The notes beneath the pieces are model-generated. The model ran no database searches, was not told where the DNA came from, and saw only the letters and a program-made list of their open reading frames with translations. Positions 1 to 13,348 of a DNA stretch of 64,000 nucleotides are shown here, one piece after another. The position numbers and the translations under genes are program-made. The stretch is taken from positions 3,949,497 through 4,013,496 of the forward strand of contig NC_061080.1 of the NCBI RefSeq assembly GCF_021917145.1, given 5' to 3'. The DNA is from Hypomesus transpacificus (taxonomy: Eukaryota > Chordata > Actinopteri > Osmeriformes > Osmeridae). Numbering within the stretch: position 1 is the stretch's first letter; every line of letters starts with the position of its first letter.

Positions 1-45
1 CCCCCCTCCCCCCCCTCCCACCTCTCCCCCCCCCCCCCCCCACAG

Positions 46-3000
46 TGAAGACCGCGACGTGGAAGAAGGGCCTGATCGTGGCGTCCTGCCTGCTCATGGT
101 GGCGTTGGTGGTGCTCCTTTGCGTGCTGCGCTTCAGGGCCAAGCGAGGTAGAGACACCTACAGTCCCCCGGCAACCGAGGCCTCTTCTGTCTGACCAGAC
201 TAACGTATGAAACCCTCCTCCTCCTCTCTCCTTCCTCCCCCCCCCCTCTCGCCTCTCCTCTCCTCACCGTAGGTAAAAGAGACACGGCCGCTGAGCTTTC
301 AGTGTGAGTTGGTTTCGCCTGTTTTGTTGTGTTTGGGATTGAAGTGGGGTTGCCTTGTGTGATATTAGAAAAGTCCTACGGGTTGAAATCCCGCTACCGG
401 GAGAGAAGACGAGAGGATTCTTGTCCCCGTCAGTTCTCATTGCCAACGATGACTTTATTTCCCACCGTTTCTCAGAAAGCCTTCGAGCCCTAAACCAGAT
501 GACTCTTTAACAGTGAGTCTCACCCACGACACGGAGGTGTATGACGCCACCACAGGTAGCCCCCCCCCCCCCTCCCCCTTCTCCTTCTCCTCCGTTTCAC
601 CGACTGTTGTCATGCACGTCCATCGTCGAGTACTGTACCATCCATCCCTCCCCCCCCTCCCCCCGTCATCCCCATGTGGGTTTGTTCCATTTCATGTCAG
701 CCATAGCACGTTTGTAACATTCTACCCCATGGTCGGTGTCATTTACGCTGTATGTCATTAGCACCGCCTGCATGCCACTCCTTGGTGATCTTAGTCACTT
801 TTGGCGGGTAAGTGTGCTCGGCTAAGCATGCTTTGATGTTTTTAACCCCCACCCCCCATTCACTCCTTCCTGTTAGAGGGAAGTATTGTCTTAGAGGAAC
901 TACGTGTTTTGTTGACATCCTGTACGTGAGCAAGCTGGAATGCATGCGTGAGGACTTGTTTGAAGTTTCGGGGGCTGGGTGTGTATTTAGGCCTGTGTAC
1001 TCGCGTTACAGTACCTCCCGTACAGGGTCTCTGTGCAAGTGCGTTTTACGAGCGGTTGTGTTTAGATGATTCCGGAATGAATCGGTCAGTCAGACAGCTG
1101 GCTAACAGTGCTAAGAGCGGGCAGCTGTGCAGGTGTGTCAGGGGGGGTTTTGAGTGTGTTTTGAGAGCGGCATCCATGTCATCTTATTCCAGGCGCAGCG
1201 TCCCACTTTGACGGCATGGAGGGGAGAGCGGCCAATGGGATGCGAAATAGTGTGACCTCACTTCCTGCTGACATCAGCAACAGGAGCAGCGACAGTATTC
1301 CGGAGACAGTGTAGAGAACCGAATCTAAATGGATTTTTAAATCTTCAATTCGACAAGTGGCACATGTTAAAATACACATTGGAGAAACTATTTGTGTGGG
1401 AAAGGTAGCCACATTGTGGTTATTTGGCTTTTTGCTGTGATTATTTGGCTTTTTTGTAAATGTTGCTGTTGGCTACATTTCAGAGGGTGTTTGGGCAATA
1501 GAAGGCATGAAGGGAGGCACTATTAGTGAGAAAAAAGATGGCCGCCAACTGAGACCCTCCTGAAGTGAACCTGGACCCATTGCTCTGGCCCTCTCCTCCT
1601 GCTGTCAGTGTCTACTGTGATGTCATATCCACATGCAGTCTGTGTCTGCTGTTTTCACTTTCAACGTGTCTGTCTCCTTGTATTGCCTGTTTGACTGCAT
1701 GCCTTTCAATAATGTAACCAGTCCATGTGTTTCTGTGTGTTTAGAAGCCTAGATGACAACTGTATATACTGTACACTTCACAGTCATTCGTAGAAATGTG
1801 TGTATATATTTTTGGTTGATCCACTGACTGATTGAAAGAAACACTTGTAGAATAAAAAATAAGTTGAGTTTATTTAGCAATGTGTCAGTACCCTTTTTTT
1901 ATTTGCTGAAGAAACTGCTCTTATAAGAACAGCATCCCAATATCATTTCAATATACCGATCTCATTATCTACTGTCTTTGACATGGATTATCTGCACGGA
2001 AAAGCCATATTTGGCTTTTTGTATGCTAGCATTTATCCCACTACTTCATGTAAACTACATACAGACATAACAGGCCTAATTGAGCAAACAGAAGCTAGCC
2101 TGGAAGCTCTGAAACAATGTCTGTGAGAAACTTCCTCAGCCGGCCAGATCCAGCTAGATGGAGAAACAGTTCTGTTTGTCTCAGGCCGGGGTGTGTTTGA
2201 CGAGAGGCAGCAGGTGGAGGAAATTAAGCCGCGCGCTGAGAGTTGGGATACAATCAGAAATGATATTCAGGAATGGGAAGTTGCAGTGGGGAAGTTGTTG
2301 CGCTGGCGGGTTATTGTGTGCCTGGTGTTGCGTAAATAGAGCCCTTTGTGTGTAACGCACAATAAGAATTTGGGGAAAATCTGCCAAGAAAGAAATCTGC
2401 CAAAATCTTTCAAATCTGCCAAAACCTTTTTACTCATGACATTTATTCACCTAAAATGGACTTTAGACTCATAGCAGCTATGAATTTTTGCTAGATTCAA
2501 ATTGATTGGATGTGTGAACTAATAACAAATGGATTTGGTCACGACCCCCAGTAGTCATGGCTCAGAGAAAGGGAATCACATTAAGTCCATATGATGAGCC
2601 AGGCCTCAGTTCTAAACTACCTGTAAATAAACCTCAGAATACCTATTGAACACCTTTATTTGACACTTTCATCCAAAGCAAAAATAGGGGGATTCGAACC
2701 TGCGACCTCTCAATCGGTAGTCAGATCCCTCAGCAGTACTCGCCCCCATTGGTCATTTTGCTCGGATGCTTCACTGATTGGTTCATTGAGACGCCAGAGG
2801 TTCTATCTGCAGGCATCACCAAGCCTGGCCTTGCCTCTGGAAGTGTGTGCTTGATGTGTCTCTGGAAGTGTGTGCTTGATGCGTCTCTGGAAGTGTGTGC
2901 TTGATGCGTCTCTGTGTTTCTGTATCTCGTAGTGAGGGTGGATGGAGCCGGGACCAGCGTCTGGAGTGAGAGATCTGCCCACCCTGGTGAGACTCGCGTC

Positions 3001-6000
3001 TCCACACGCTGTACCTCCACAGGCAGACCCGGAACACACCGAGCAGGGCTTACTCCCCCGGAGAGCTACCCTCCTGTAGGCTCGCACTCTGATCCGAATC
3101 CAGCGCACCTGATTTTGCAAGGAACTGTTTGTCTGGCGGAAGCCTGTTTGTAACAACTGGGGTTGGAGAGGGAACCTACAGGAGGGTTGCTACACGGATG
3201 GTGTACTCTCTTCCGACTGCCGTGTTGAGAGCTGTCCTTATTTGGGGGATTTTCAGGAGCTGTATTGTTGACATACATACATTCATACATACATACATAT
3301 CCAATTGTTTGATGGCGATGTGAATCCTAACTGTGAACACAGGCAGCGATGAGGAGAGCAGCGCTGTGTCTAGCGAGCCTGACGTGGAGTACACTGAAGT
3401 GGTTCACCCACGGCCCATGGACCCCGCCAGAGGTAACACACACACACACACATGCAATAGAGTGTCTGTGACATAGTTCTAGACCTAGCCTCAATCTGTG
3501 TCACATCAAGCTACCATGAAACACTGCTCAAAAGTGCATTTCTTCATTCCCGCCACCTCTATTTCCCTTGTTTACCACCTTTCTCCTGTGCCCTTATCTG
3601 CCTCTCTCTTTCTCTTAGCCCTCTCTCCTCCAGTTTTCCCTCCACCCTGAGCCCATTTCGACATGCCAAAACCATCAGAGTTTGCCTCTCCAACATTCTT
3701 GCCACTGATAAGATAGATTTCCACTTCCTGGGAGTGGTTAAATTGCCTGTAATTCAGATGTCTCCGAGTCACCGTAACCATGATCACCAGGCTTCCAGAA
3801 ACATCTTTCAGCTTTGTAAACAGGAAGGGTTGAACGTAATTGCTAAGCTGGTTTGTGATACCAGTCGTCCCTCACATTGTTTGTCAGCCCCCTGGGCACT
3901 GTGGCAGTTATAGCGCCAAAAAGGCCCGCTCGCAACTGTATCTCCTAAATCGAAGAAAATGATTTTCAAGCGTGAGACTTGTTAAATGTGTTTGTCAAGT
4001 CTGAATCTGGGCCAGCCATTATGTGTCGTTTCCAGTGAAATGTTTCGACGTATTTTTATTTGAAGTACGTCATTTATTAGCCAGTATGTCAGTTGGATCA
4101 GTGGTTATGTCAGTGATGACTAACTGCCTTCGTGATGTTTCTCTGTAATGTGCAGTCCCTCTGAGAAAAGGCACAGACACCGTGTACAGTGAGCTCCAGA
4201 ACTCCCCAACAGGTTTGGGTAAGCTTATCACTATTTTCTGCTTCCACTCTTCAGACCAAACCCTTTTTTGATTGCAGTTTTACATTCCGTTCCGTTCATA
4301 GCGATTTTCGCCTGGTACTTCATAGCATAAGGTTAGCAGAGTGGCGAGGGCATGATGTGCATTGTTTTTATCCACAGCTACCAGACCAGTAAGGTGACCA
4401 TTTCCTGTTTCTGTGAGCAGGAACTTCCTGTTATAAGAGCCTGAACCCTTTGTTGACGTTGTCTATCCAGCAAACTCTGGGAGGCACACCATAGCTTTAA
4501 ATATTTACCGTTTAATCAACTTGGGACATTCAATCTTTTGTGAAATTTAACTAAAGCTTAGTTTACAGAGTGATTAAAAAGCAGATTGACGTCTTCTTGA
4601 AGAGCAATGATACCCTTATTGACATGACAAATTAATAGAATTTGCAATAAAAAAATGAACCCTTCTGTTCCTCACTCAAAATTCTCCTTACAACCCTTTT
4701 GGGAAAGGAAAGTAAAAAGTTGTAGTGGTCTCTTAATTTTTCTGGAGCTGTAGTATCAAATGAATGGCCATGTCCATAAGGCTGACATTGTGCCCAGATA
4801 TACAGCTCTAGAAACAAATCTGAGACTACTGCACCTTTGTCTTTCCTTTCCAAATAATGAGTTAAAGAAAGTTTTGAGTGAGGAACAGGAAGGGTTCAAC
4901 AGGTGAGGAAAGGTGATAGGGCAGAGTCTTTTCACTTCAAGCTTTTGACACTTGCTTTGTAAAACAATAGACTGTGGGAAACAGTGACTCAGAATGGCAA
5001 TGGAACTGTCAAATGGCTCGTGAAAATCTTCTATGCATGCCAGCTCAATATTGAAAGGGGTTGTCAAAGGAACCTGTGGTCATATGAATTAATGTCCTCC
5101 CAGTGTTGCAGACACACACACACACACCAGCTGCCTTAGTGACTCATTTTCCATGTTTTCCCAGGTGACCTTGACCACCATGACTATGTAAGTAAACTTT
5201 TAAATGGATCGTCTTTAAAACTGATTTACAATGTTTCTGGTTACGGGAGACAGTTCTATGACCAAAAATTGTGAATTGTTAGCGTTTTATTGCATTTCGT
5301 GCAAGTGTGCTACTATTCCTCATGTCAATGAGATTGTGGTTTATGACACAGCAGTGGTTCTGTGTCACAGTGACAGCCTAAGCAACGACACAGAGCTAGC
5401 ACACTCAATAATCAAACCTGACCTTTACCGACAAAATCGGTGATGAGTGACGAAGAAAAGCCCCCCTCCCTTCCCCTCTCGTTCTCCTTCCCTCTATTCC
5501 AAGGCTTGTGTTCCTTTCCTTCCTCCCTCATGTCCCTCCTTCCCTCTCCTTGCCTCTCTTATCACAAACCAGCCCCAGTCATACTACCACTCCAGACTAC
5601 TAGGTATAGTCATTACTCTGCGCGAGAGGGAAACGGCAGTCAAAGTTTCCAGCCGAGAACAAAGGGAGCTGGGCTGGTGCTTCCTTCCCTATCACTCAGT
5701 CCCATCAGTGCAGGAGGCCGGTCTCCAGGCCTCCAGGCCGGGCTCCAGGTCTCCAGGCCTCCAGGCCCATCCCCGATGACACACTATCCTCACTAGGCCC
5801 ATCAAACGGTTACAACAGGCCCAGATTTGCCCCATGACGGCTTTGTTTATGTCCTTACTTGGTTCTGGAGGCAGTCTGGTGGGTTTTTCCTTCATGACCT
5901 CATGATCTAAAGACAGGCGGAGGGGGTGGACTTTTGGGGGTGGGGGTGGAATTGGGATGGACTTTTGTGATAAAGATTTAGGGTGGATACTGAGTTTTGC

Positions 6001-6212
6001 ATATCTATATCTTAGATCTTGAGATAATGAAAATAGCCCTTTTTTTCTTTGTGGCCTTCTCAAATTCAATTTTTGTGGAGGATTTTTGGTCTCATATGAA
6101 ACTCTGTCAGCAGGGTTCGGTGGAGTACGCCAGCCTCAACACTGAACAACCAGAGCTTAACCACAACCAACCACAGCTCAACCACCATGACCTCCCTGTT
6201 CCTGTGGACTAA
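46..6212 (+). CDS. pecam1: PECAM1 (CD31), 3' part: transmembrane segment and ITIM-bearing cytoplasmic tail
   Basis: Coding exons in phase: 46-147, 273-303, 476-555, 3343-3432, 4156-4218, 5165-5187, 6114-6212; the immunoglobulin-domain exons lie upstream of the window. The first exon reads WKKGLI followed by a hydrophobic span of about 20 residues and a basic stop-transfer, as in mammalian PECAM1. The tail of about 130 residues carries TEVYDA, DVEYTEV (ITIM) and DTVYSEL (ITSM-like), the last two in the order and spacing of the human SHP-2-binding Tyr663/Tyr686 pair. A further VEYASL ITIM sits in the last exon, then a His/Asn/Pro-rich end and TAA. PECAM1 is a homophilic adhesion and inhibitory receptor of endothelium, platelets and leukocytes. 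For exon 3, the inner donor at 513 would break the frame with the next exon, so the donor at 556 is preferred. Family identity is strong; orthology rests on the tail motifs alone. Confidence 0.88.
556..3342 (+). other. pecam1 intron 3 (about 2.8 kb)
   Basis: This is the largest intron of the visible part of pecam1. I see no supported coding exon in it: the flanking exons join in phase without one. It holds an AATAAA-like stretch at about 1850 that could serve an alternative 3' end. It also has a degenerate SINE-like piece near 2665-2735 (a rev-comp B-box-like segment around 2693) and a 26-bp tandem repeat. Confidence 0.6.
2836..2914. repeat. 26-bp tandem repeat, 3 copies
   Basis: The unit tctggaagtgtgtgcttgat plus 6 bases occurs three times in a row with one or two substitutions inside pecam1 intron 3. 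Confidence 0.85.
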
Positions 6213-7058
6213 CACTGGTCCATTATTGTCTCAAGTTTTTTTTTTTAAATCTCCATTCTAATCCCGACTTTTTCTTTAGCAGAATTGTTAAGTAAGATAT
6301 TCTTATGTTATATTGTAAATATTGTAATGGTGCAGTTGGCAAATACAGTTCAAAATCCTTTTTGTGGGTGCCAGTTTCATCTTTTCCCATGGGGGTGAGA
6401 GACTGTTTACCTTGTGTAATGCTTCGTAACCTCTGATGGTGGATCAGAGTGTGGTTGGACTCCACTCCGCCCCTACAGTCGAGTCATATTTACATGTGCT
6501 TCCTTTCATCTTCTTTAAAACCCTAAATGGACAGCATGACTGATTGGTGCACATAGAAAATCCCCCACTTCCGTTTGAATGGAGGTCTGTTTTAAGGGAC
6601 GATAACCTTCTTACTATCAAGCCCACACACACACACGCACATACATACACACACACCACCCCGCAGAGTCCGGATAACAATCGTCTGTTAGACTGATGTG
6701 TCATACAGGTCGCTATGGAAACAGTGGTTGAATTAAAACATAGGAGCTGCCTATCTCCAGCTGGCCATGACCTGTTGGGATATCGTGTCTCTGACATCAT
6801 ATCCTGCCAGGCTGAATACAAATGTGTCAGAGGTTGGGGAGGAAGATCATTTTTGGTTCACTAATATTGCAATGTTACTTCATATAAATCTTATAATTGG
6901 ATGATAGTGTTCTTATTATAGGCCTATATCTAATATTAATGTATAACATATATGTTGAAGGTCATTTTAAGAACTGGGCATGTCTCAGTACTTAATTGCT
7001 TTATTTGAATTCACAAAAGCAGTTTGATAAAAGGTTGTGTTAGTTCAGGTGTTCTGCA

Positions 7059-7253
7059 CAATGGTTTTCAACCTTGGTCCTCAAGGTCCATGTCCTGCAT
7101 GTTTAAGATGTTTCCCTGCTCCAAAACAAGTTTGTAGGCTTTTGCAGAGTTCATTAATAACCCATTCATTTGAATCAAGTGTTTTGGAGCGGGAACATAC
7201 ACATAGAACATACAGGACAGTGAGCTCTGAGAACCAGGGTTGAAGACCACTTG
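7059..7253. mobile_element. Foldback hAT-type MITE, copy 1
   Basis: The two ends are inverted copies of each other: 'ggttttcaaccttggtcctc' at the left and its near complement 'gaaccagggttgaagacca' at the right. The interior also folds back. The same element recurs at 18108-18306 and in part at 52063-52203. The end resembles the CAGTGGTTCTCAA terminus of Charlie-type hAT elements, which supports a non-autonomous hAT origin. I could not see a clear 8-bp target duplication. Confidence 0.75.
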
Positions 7254-7847
7254 TCTAACGTACAGTTCAGCACATGCTGTCTGCATGGTCTGCAAAACAC
7301 ACCTTATCCACCGCTAGAGGGCTCTGGACCAGCATGACCGCTTCTGCCTGGGGGGGCTATCATTGGCATGTCAAGTTTGTGAATTGTGCCATCATGTGGT
7401 CAAATCCCATTACTGACTTTCAGGTTATAATAAAGATTGCTACTGCATGTATTTCTGTACAAGATTAGCATATGATCACAGCACCACATAACGTGTAGTG
7501 CTGATACACATATCTTGAAGTGGGAGAAGAGAAGGAGCTCCTGTATGAAAGAAAAGCAGGCTGGCAATGGGATCAGATCAGCCTTGTAAACATGATGCAA
7601 TGTTGAGGCAAAAATTGGACGGGAGGCGGAAGGATGATGTGTCACTTAAACAGAAGTGGCAGCCATGTCAACAACTCTGAGGCTTCTCTTGGGAAAAACT
7701 GTTGAAACGTTTTGACCATAGGCAAATTACTTTATCAGAGTCGATTGGTAGGAAAATGCCTTTATGTAAATATTGCGCTGTGTATTTAAGGAGATGAGAC
7801 ACGCAAAAGCAGCATTCTAATTGAAATACCGTTGCACAGTGGTTTAA

Positions 7848-7965
7848 ACCTTGTGCTGCCTTCGGGTAACATGACCCAAAGGTTCATAACGAACCATCGT
7901 TGTCGCAATACGACGATGGGTCACAATGACTGATGGGTCAGAATGACACGAAGATAACACAAGGG
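7848..7965. mobile_element. Small foldback element, possibly piggyBac-type MITE
   Basis: The left end CCTTGTGCTGCCTTCGGGT is matched, inverted, by ACACGAAGATAACACAAGG at the right. The left flank is TTAA (7844-7847) and the right flank is TTCA, which would suit a decayed TTAA target duplication as used by piggyBac elements. The family assignment is inference from ends and target only. Confidence 0.5.
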
Positions 7966-8460
7966 TTCAAGGTTCTGTGTTGAAGTGGCCCTCTCAAAAT
8001 GTGCTCCCTTCCAGTGGGATAGTCCAGCATAGTTTTCCTCATTGTTCATGTATATTCTTTTTTTTAAAGCATTGAAATCCTCCCCACAGCACATCCCTAT
8101 GTTTAAAATACCCAGCAGCACACCAATCCCAAGGTCAACAGAACTGCGAGGCAGTGAGGGTATCGTCGGCATGGCAACCCATTCATCGGAAAGCTCTTAC
8201 GCGTCGTCGTACATCCTGTCCTGTGTCCTCGTCGCCTCTTGTCTGCCGTGGTCCCTGTAAGAAACTCATTAAGAGCTAATTGAATGACCTCACGGAATTG
8301 GTCGTAACTTTGCCTCCGGCGCTGTGTGTGGATTGACTTGTGCAGCCGCGCGCGTTACTCGGCTCCCCTTTGTGAATGCATTAGGTTAATTCGGCCACTT
8401 CCTCACGTAATTTTTCATTTGCCTTGAAATGGAAAGTGCAAGATGAGGATCTGCTTGAGA

Positions 8461-8472
8461 GTGTGTGTGTGT

Positions 8473-8502
<30 letters not shown>
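8461..8502. repeat. (GT)n followed by G16
   Basis: A GT dinucleotide run passes directly into a run of about 16 G. Confidence 0.95.
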
Positions 8503-8503
<1 letters not shown>

Positions 8504-8797
8504 TTGAGTTGAGAAGGCCCAGTTTAAAGCTTTCTGCACTCAGCCCATTGAGTTTGTGAACCCACAGACGGACAAAGCTGTTAAACTGAACAGTTGAGAT
8601 GCCCTCAGCACCGCAGAGTTCCAGTTCTGTTGTTGAATGGCCACCAGGAACCATAAGCTCACACTGCTTGCAGAGCAGTTAGTGGGTGCAGGGAGAGGCA
8701 TAAGACAAGAAAAGCCTTGCTTCCCAGTAGTATACTTTTCAAGTTTCCAACACTACTTTTTAAGGAACTAGAAGGTTAAGGAACTAGAAGGTAAACT

Positions 8798-8798
<1 letters not shown>

Positions 8799-8837
<39 letters not shown>
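8799..8837. repeat. Poly(G) tract, nearly 40 nt
   Basis: An uninterrupted run of G. The exact length is uncertain because such runs are often miscounted in assemblies. Confidence 0.95.
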
Positions 8838-8839
<2 letters not shown>

Positions 8840-9121
8840 GAGGAAGGACACATCACAGGGCAGGAGAGATGATGTGGCCCAGAATGACTGGGAACAACAG
8901 CAGAATGTTTAAGCCAATCAGATGACATTCTGTAGATTGCATTGCTGACAGTTGGCACCCACTCTGGCCTGTTAGACAAGTGTTTCTGCATTTGCAGAAA
9001 ATTGAGAATTCAAGTTTTTCCAGCTTTTTGTTTTACATCAAAGTACATTTCATACTGACTGCCACCAACATTAAGTTACTTAATAAAGGAGAGGTTTCCA
9101 GCTATTTTTTGAATAAATAAA

Positions 9122-10097
9122 CAATTTCTCAACGTTTTTCACTGTCTTTAGTGTGTCATTAGTGTTTATGAATGTGTAAGGCCTATCTGATGGGACAAAG
9201 GAAAACATATTAGTTGGTCAGCAATAGGCTGTCAGTAGCTTATGCATTCCTTTAGGCTATCCTGAAACAATTACGCCCTACTCAGCCAATTTTATCAGTC
9301 ACTGTTAATAACTGAATTGAGACATTGTTGCTGAAGATTGTGTAGAGGAAATCGTTTGCATATGCTTGGCAACAAGTTATTTTTGCTTCGTCATGCACAG
9401 TCACTGACGGACGCTACCTCTGTTGAACCCTGAGACAGGAAAAAGCAACGTGTTCTCTCGTGAACACGTCTTCCAAAGACGAATTTACTGAACTTCGTTG
9501 TCACCCAACAAAGTTGTTGGATTCAGAAGCCATACCTTCGTCAGATGATCAGCAATTTGATTTCAAGCTAATTTTGGTTTGATACTAGAGGGTGATTCTG
9601 ACTGCCTCCATTAATCATTGATTTGTGTAAATAATCTCCTGGCTATAGGTTCCATACTATTGGAGGCATTTGGCTATTTTACATAATACTTTATGTAAAT
9701 ACATTAAATACATTAAAAATGACTAAGCTTAGATGTGATTTACGAGTTCACTGGAACTCATCCTTTATGTCAACAAGTCTCAAAGTACATCTCTCCCAAC
9801 ATTAAAAGCACCGTCAGACTCCAAACAATCAACAACGAATTACGGCATTCACTTCCAGGTGTCGTTAGCTGTGGTCCAGTCAAAATTCAACACGAACTGC
9901 TTTCTGCTTAATAAATGCGCATGCGCACCTCGGCTGACCCTTCTGGTTCCTGCGCGCAATGCCACGTTAGTAGCGGCAGACACAAAACACAAGCTTGCAG
10001 TTGCTATCGTTACTCGAAATAACACCGATATCCTCCGATTATTTGGTCTGTTTGCTACAGTTAAGTTACTTATCACAAAGCGCAGTCGACCGTGACC
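9122..10097 (+). promoter_or_regulatory. Intergenic region and p4hb promoter/5' UTR
   Basis: There is no gene between the pecam1 flank and the p4hb start codon. The perfect palindrome TGCGCATGCGCA at 9916-9927, about 170 bp before the ATG, matches the NRF1 binding consensus and is typical of TATA-less housekeeping promoters. No TATA box is visible. The transcription start was not determined. Confidence 0.55.
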
Positions 10098-13000
10098 ATG
10101 TTGAAGTTTTTCCTACTCTGCACACTGGCTGTGGCAAGCAGGGCTGAAATCACCGAGGAAGATGATGTCCTGGTTCTGAAGAAAACTAACTTCGAGGATG
10201 CGTTGAAAGCTCACCCAAATATTCTTGTTGAGTTTTGTAAGTAGCCAATACGCTAAAGACGCATGCTGTAGTTGACGTTTCCTACTTTTCAAAAACTGCA
10301 TTCATGTGTTGCAATTTGAAGGTAGCTTAGATCATTGGGAATTAGCTAGGCAGCCGGTGTGAACTTGGACAGGTAGCCAGCTAGCTAGCTGAATCTGATT
10401 CATGTTATCACAAATCCATGTAGGTATGCGAGGTGACATAATGCTTGTTGGCTCGCTCGTCTCATGCGTTCTGCCTAATTAGTAGATCTAGCAAACCGTA
10501 ACCAACAATCAAGCTAATGTTTACCAACCTTACTTTGCCGAAGCTTTATTCAAACTAGCTAAATGTTCGCGTTCTCATAATGTGAATAGGGCAGGGCCCG
10601 TCAAAGCTACATTTTACGTGCTCTATTAAAGTGTTTTTAATATACAGTTACCAACCAGCGAAATGAAGCTACAGACATGCTCACATTCCTCCTATAATAT
10701 AAAAAATAAAGCATTCGCTAGATGGGTAGGCTAATCTAGTACAGTTATGAATTACTGCTTGCTGACGAACATAAAGCATGGGCAGTTTTGTTTTATTGTT
10801 TCGTGCCAAATTATTGCTTCTAAGGCTTAAGTTAAGTTTGTAAACGTTACACGTGGATGTGTTTCTGCATCTAGATCATGCTTGTAATATTTGTTGTCTC
10901 TAAAGTGGTCTGTTGTAGGTCTTGCCATTTAAAGAGCTTACACATTGTCTGTGCTTGCACATCATTTGTCAAGTAACAGGTTTAATGTGGGGACTGGTAA
11001 ACGTTTATTTGCCTGCATGACGTGTAGATATGCCTTTATTTCCTGCCCAAGTTTCGATTGAGAGATGTGGTTTTCTGGTCTGGTTGAAATCGTTTCAATT
11101 TCCTGATTTAGGCTCTTTAGAGTTCAGATTTATTCAGATTGTTAACTCAGATATATTACACAACTATAGACTACTCGTTGGTAGGGATTCTTTTATTATG
11201 AATATATTGTGCCCTAGACTCGCATCTCTTTCCACGACTGTCAAACTGTTCAGAATGTGGTGTTTGACACGCCTATAGACCAGTGAGAATGCTCCACGAG
11301 TTGTACTTTCCAATGAGCGCCGTTGGGGGAGGGTCATTTGTTTGCCCACGTATCTCAGAAGGGCGGGACCTTGGGGGTTGGATGAGGTGCTAGGTTGACG
11401 TGTACTTCACAAAGTTCAACTGTTTCATATGTTAAACTGTTTTTATCAGAATTGCACGTTTAACTTCCACAATTGGTGCCATAAAATTACCAGCAAGTCC
11501 TATTTTAGTGGGTGGTATGACAAACAAATCTGGTGAACAATTATAATACAACCAGGTAAATGATTGCTGTTAAATTTGTAAAAGGAAATTACCTTTAGAC
11601 TTTGATCTTACAACAATACTTAATGGCGCCTGTACATCATGATTACACCATCTTGACCAGCCACTGTAGAAAATGCACACATTCAGAGCAGTAGTACAAC
11701 CCAATATTACTTAATCTAAAAATGACCAAATCTACTCCCCTCTCTCTCTCTCTGGCTCTCTCTCTCTCTATTACTCTCTCTCCTACTCTAGATGCCCCAT
11801 GGTGTGGTCACTGCAAGGCTCTGGCCCCAGAGTTTGCCAAAGCTGCGGGCATGCTGAAGAAGGACGGCTCAGAGATCCGCCTGGGGAAGGTAGACGCCAC
11901 CGAGGAGGCGGACCTGGCCCAGGAGTTTGGCGTCCGAGGCTACCCCACCATCAAGTTCTTCAAGGGGGGAGAGAAGGAGTCGCCCAAAGAATACTCTGGT
12001 GAGTGGCTGTGTCAGGCCAAATAGTGTCCTAAGGCCAAATGGTGTCCTAGGGCCAAATAGTGTCCTACCTGACGTCACAATGCCGTTCCGAAGCGAGGAC
12101 GCGTCCGTCGCTATGCCGACCGTAAATTCCCGAGGTATCTACGCGTGCTAGCAGGAAACTGTCATGGTTGCTATACTGGTTACTAGGTAGGAAGTTTTGT
12201 ATTTAGGCTTATTTAAACCAGTTTATTCTACTGTACTGTTTTAAAGTTTTCACTCGTTCGACATTCCCGAGACAGCAACGCTCGCATGTAGAATACTATA
12301 CGTGTTGCCTTCCCGGTCTATTAAAATTGATGCTAAATAAGTAATTTTTTTGACAAACGGCTAGCTAGCACCAGCTATTGAACGAGTGAAAACTTTAAAT
12401 AGGGAAGTAGAATAAACTGGTTTAAATAAGCCTAAATACAAAACTTCTTACCTGGTAACCAGTATAGCAACCATGACAGCTATACACTAGCACGCGTAGA
12501 TATCTCCGGAATTTAAGGTTGGCATAGTGACGGACGTGTCCTTGCTTCGGAACGGTATTGTGACGTCAGGTAGGACACTATTTGGCTCTAGGACACTATT
12601 TGGCCTGACACCGGCACTGAACGTCAGCGACGCCAATCATAGACTTCCACTGTTAAACCAGTTTAGTCCACGTTGGTACGATTTGTGGTTTCCAACCGCT
12701 TTTACTGTAACTGGAGATGACACCTCGCGATGAGGGATTAGTCTGGTGGCGCAGAATGCACCTCACTGTACAGTGACCTGCCTCTTGTCTTATCAGTCAG
12801 TACTTCCTGGTGCATTTTGTTTTCTCAGTCGTATTTGTTGCTTATTCCTGCTGCTGTAACAGAGCCATTTCCCCCGGAGGATCAATAAAGTGCTCCTCCA
12901 CTCCTCTCTAAATCAGATGCACTCACCTCACACTGTACCCGGTACTTTTTATCTCAACCCTTTCAGTCATTATCTATAACATTTGAATGACTCGATGCCA

Positions 13001-13311
13001 AAGTGCCCCACTGAACAGGACATTGTTTTGATCTGAGCCACACAATCTTGGGTATTGTCCGAGACATGGACGGCTCAGGAGGTTATTTTCTGAGTGGCGT
13101 CTCAGGCGGCTGGTAATGACGTCAGTCGTGCCGCTAGCCTGACTCCCATCAGTCAGCAGAATGAGTTGGGTGAATGAGCCATTCCCTCAGCCCCCTTATG
13201 ACTGCGAGTAAAGTCGGGGCACCTCCTCCATACGTTCTACCCACACGCGCTCTCGCTCCAGCTGTCTCTCTCTCTCTCGCTCCAGCTGTCTCTCTCTCTC
13301 TCTCGCTCCAG

Positions 13312-13348
<37 letters not shown>

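Larger units (their letters stand above)
6213..9121 (+). other. pecam1 3' UTR and downstream flank
   Basis: After the pecam1 stop codon there is no further supported coding exon before p4hb. Candidate poly(A) signals are AATAAA at 7429-7434, 9082-9087 and about 9110-9121, so the 3' UTR end is not fixed. The stretch contains two small DNA-transposon copies (7059-7253, 7848-7965), a (GT)n plus G16 tract at 8461-8502 and a G run of nearly 40 at 8799-8837. Confidence 0.5.

Noticed and set aside
2914-3153. Possible extra pecam1 exon around 2930-3100
   Set aside because: The flanking exons already join in phase and the stretch has no motif of the PECAM1 tail.
8042-8260. 72-aa plus-strand frame after pecam1
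   Set aside because: No splice or homology support. It starts in an A/T-rich stretch after a MITE.
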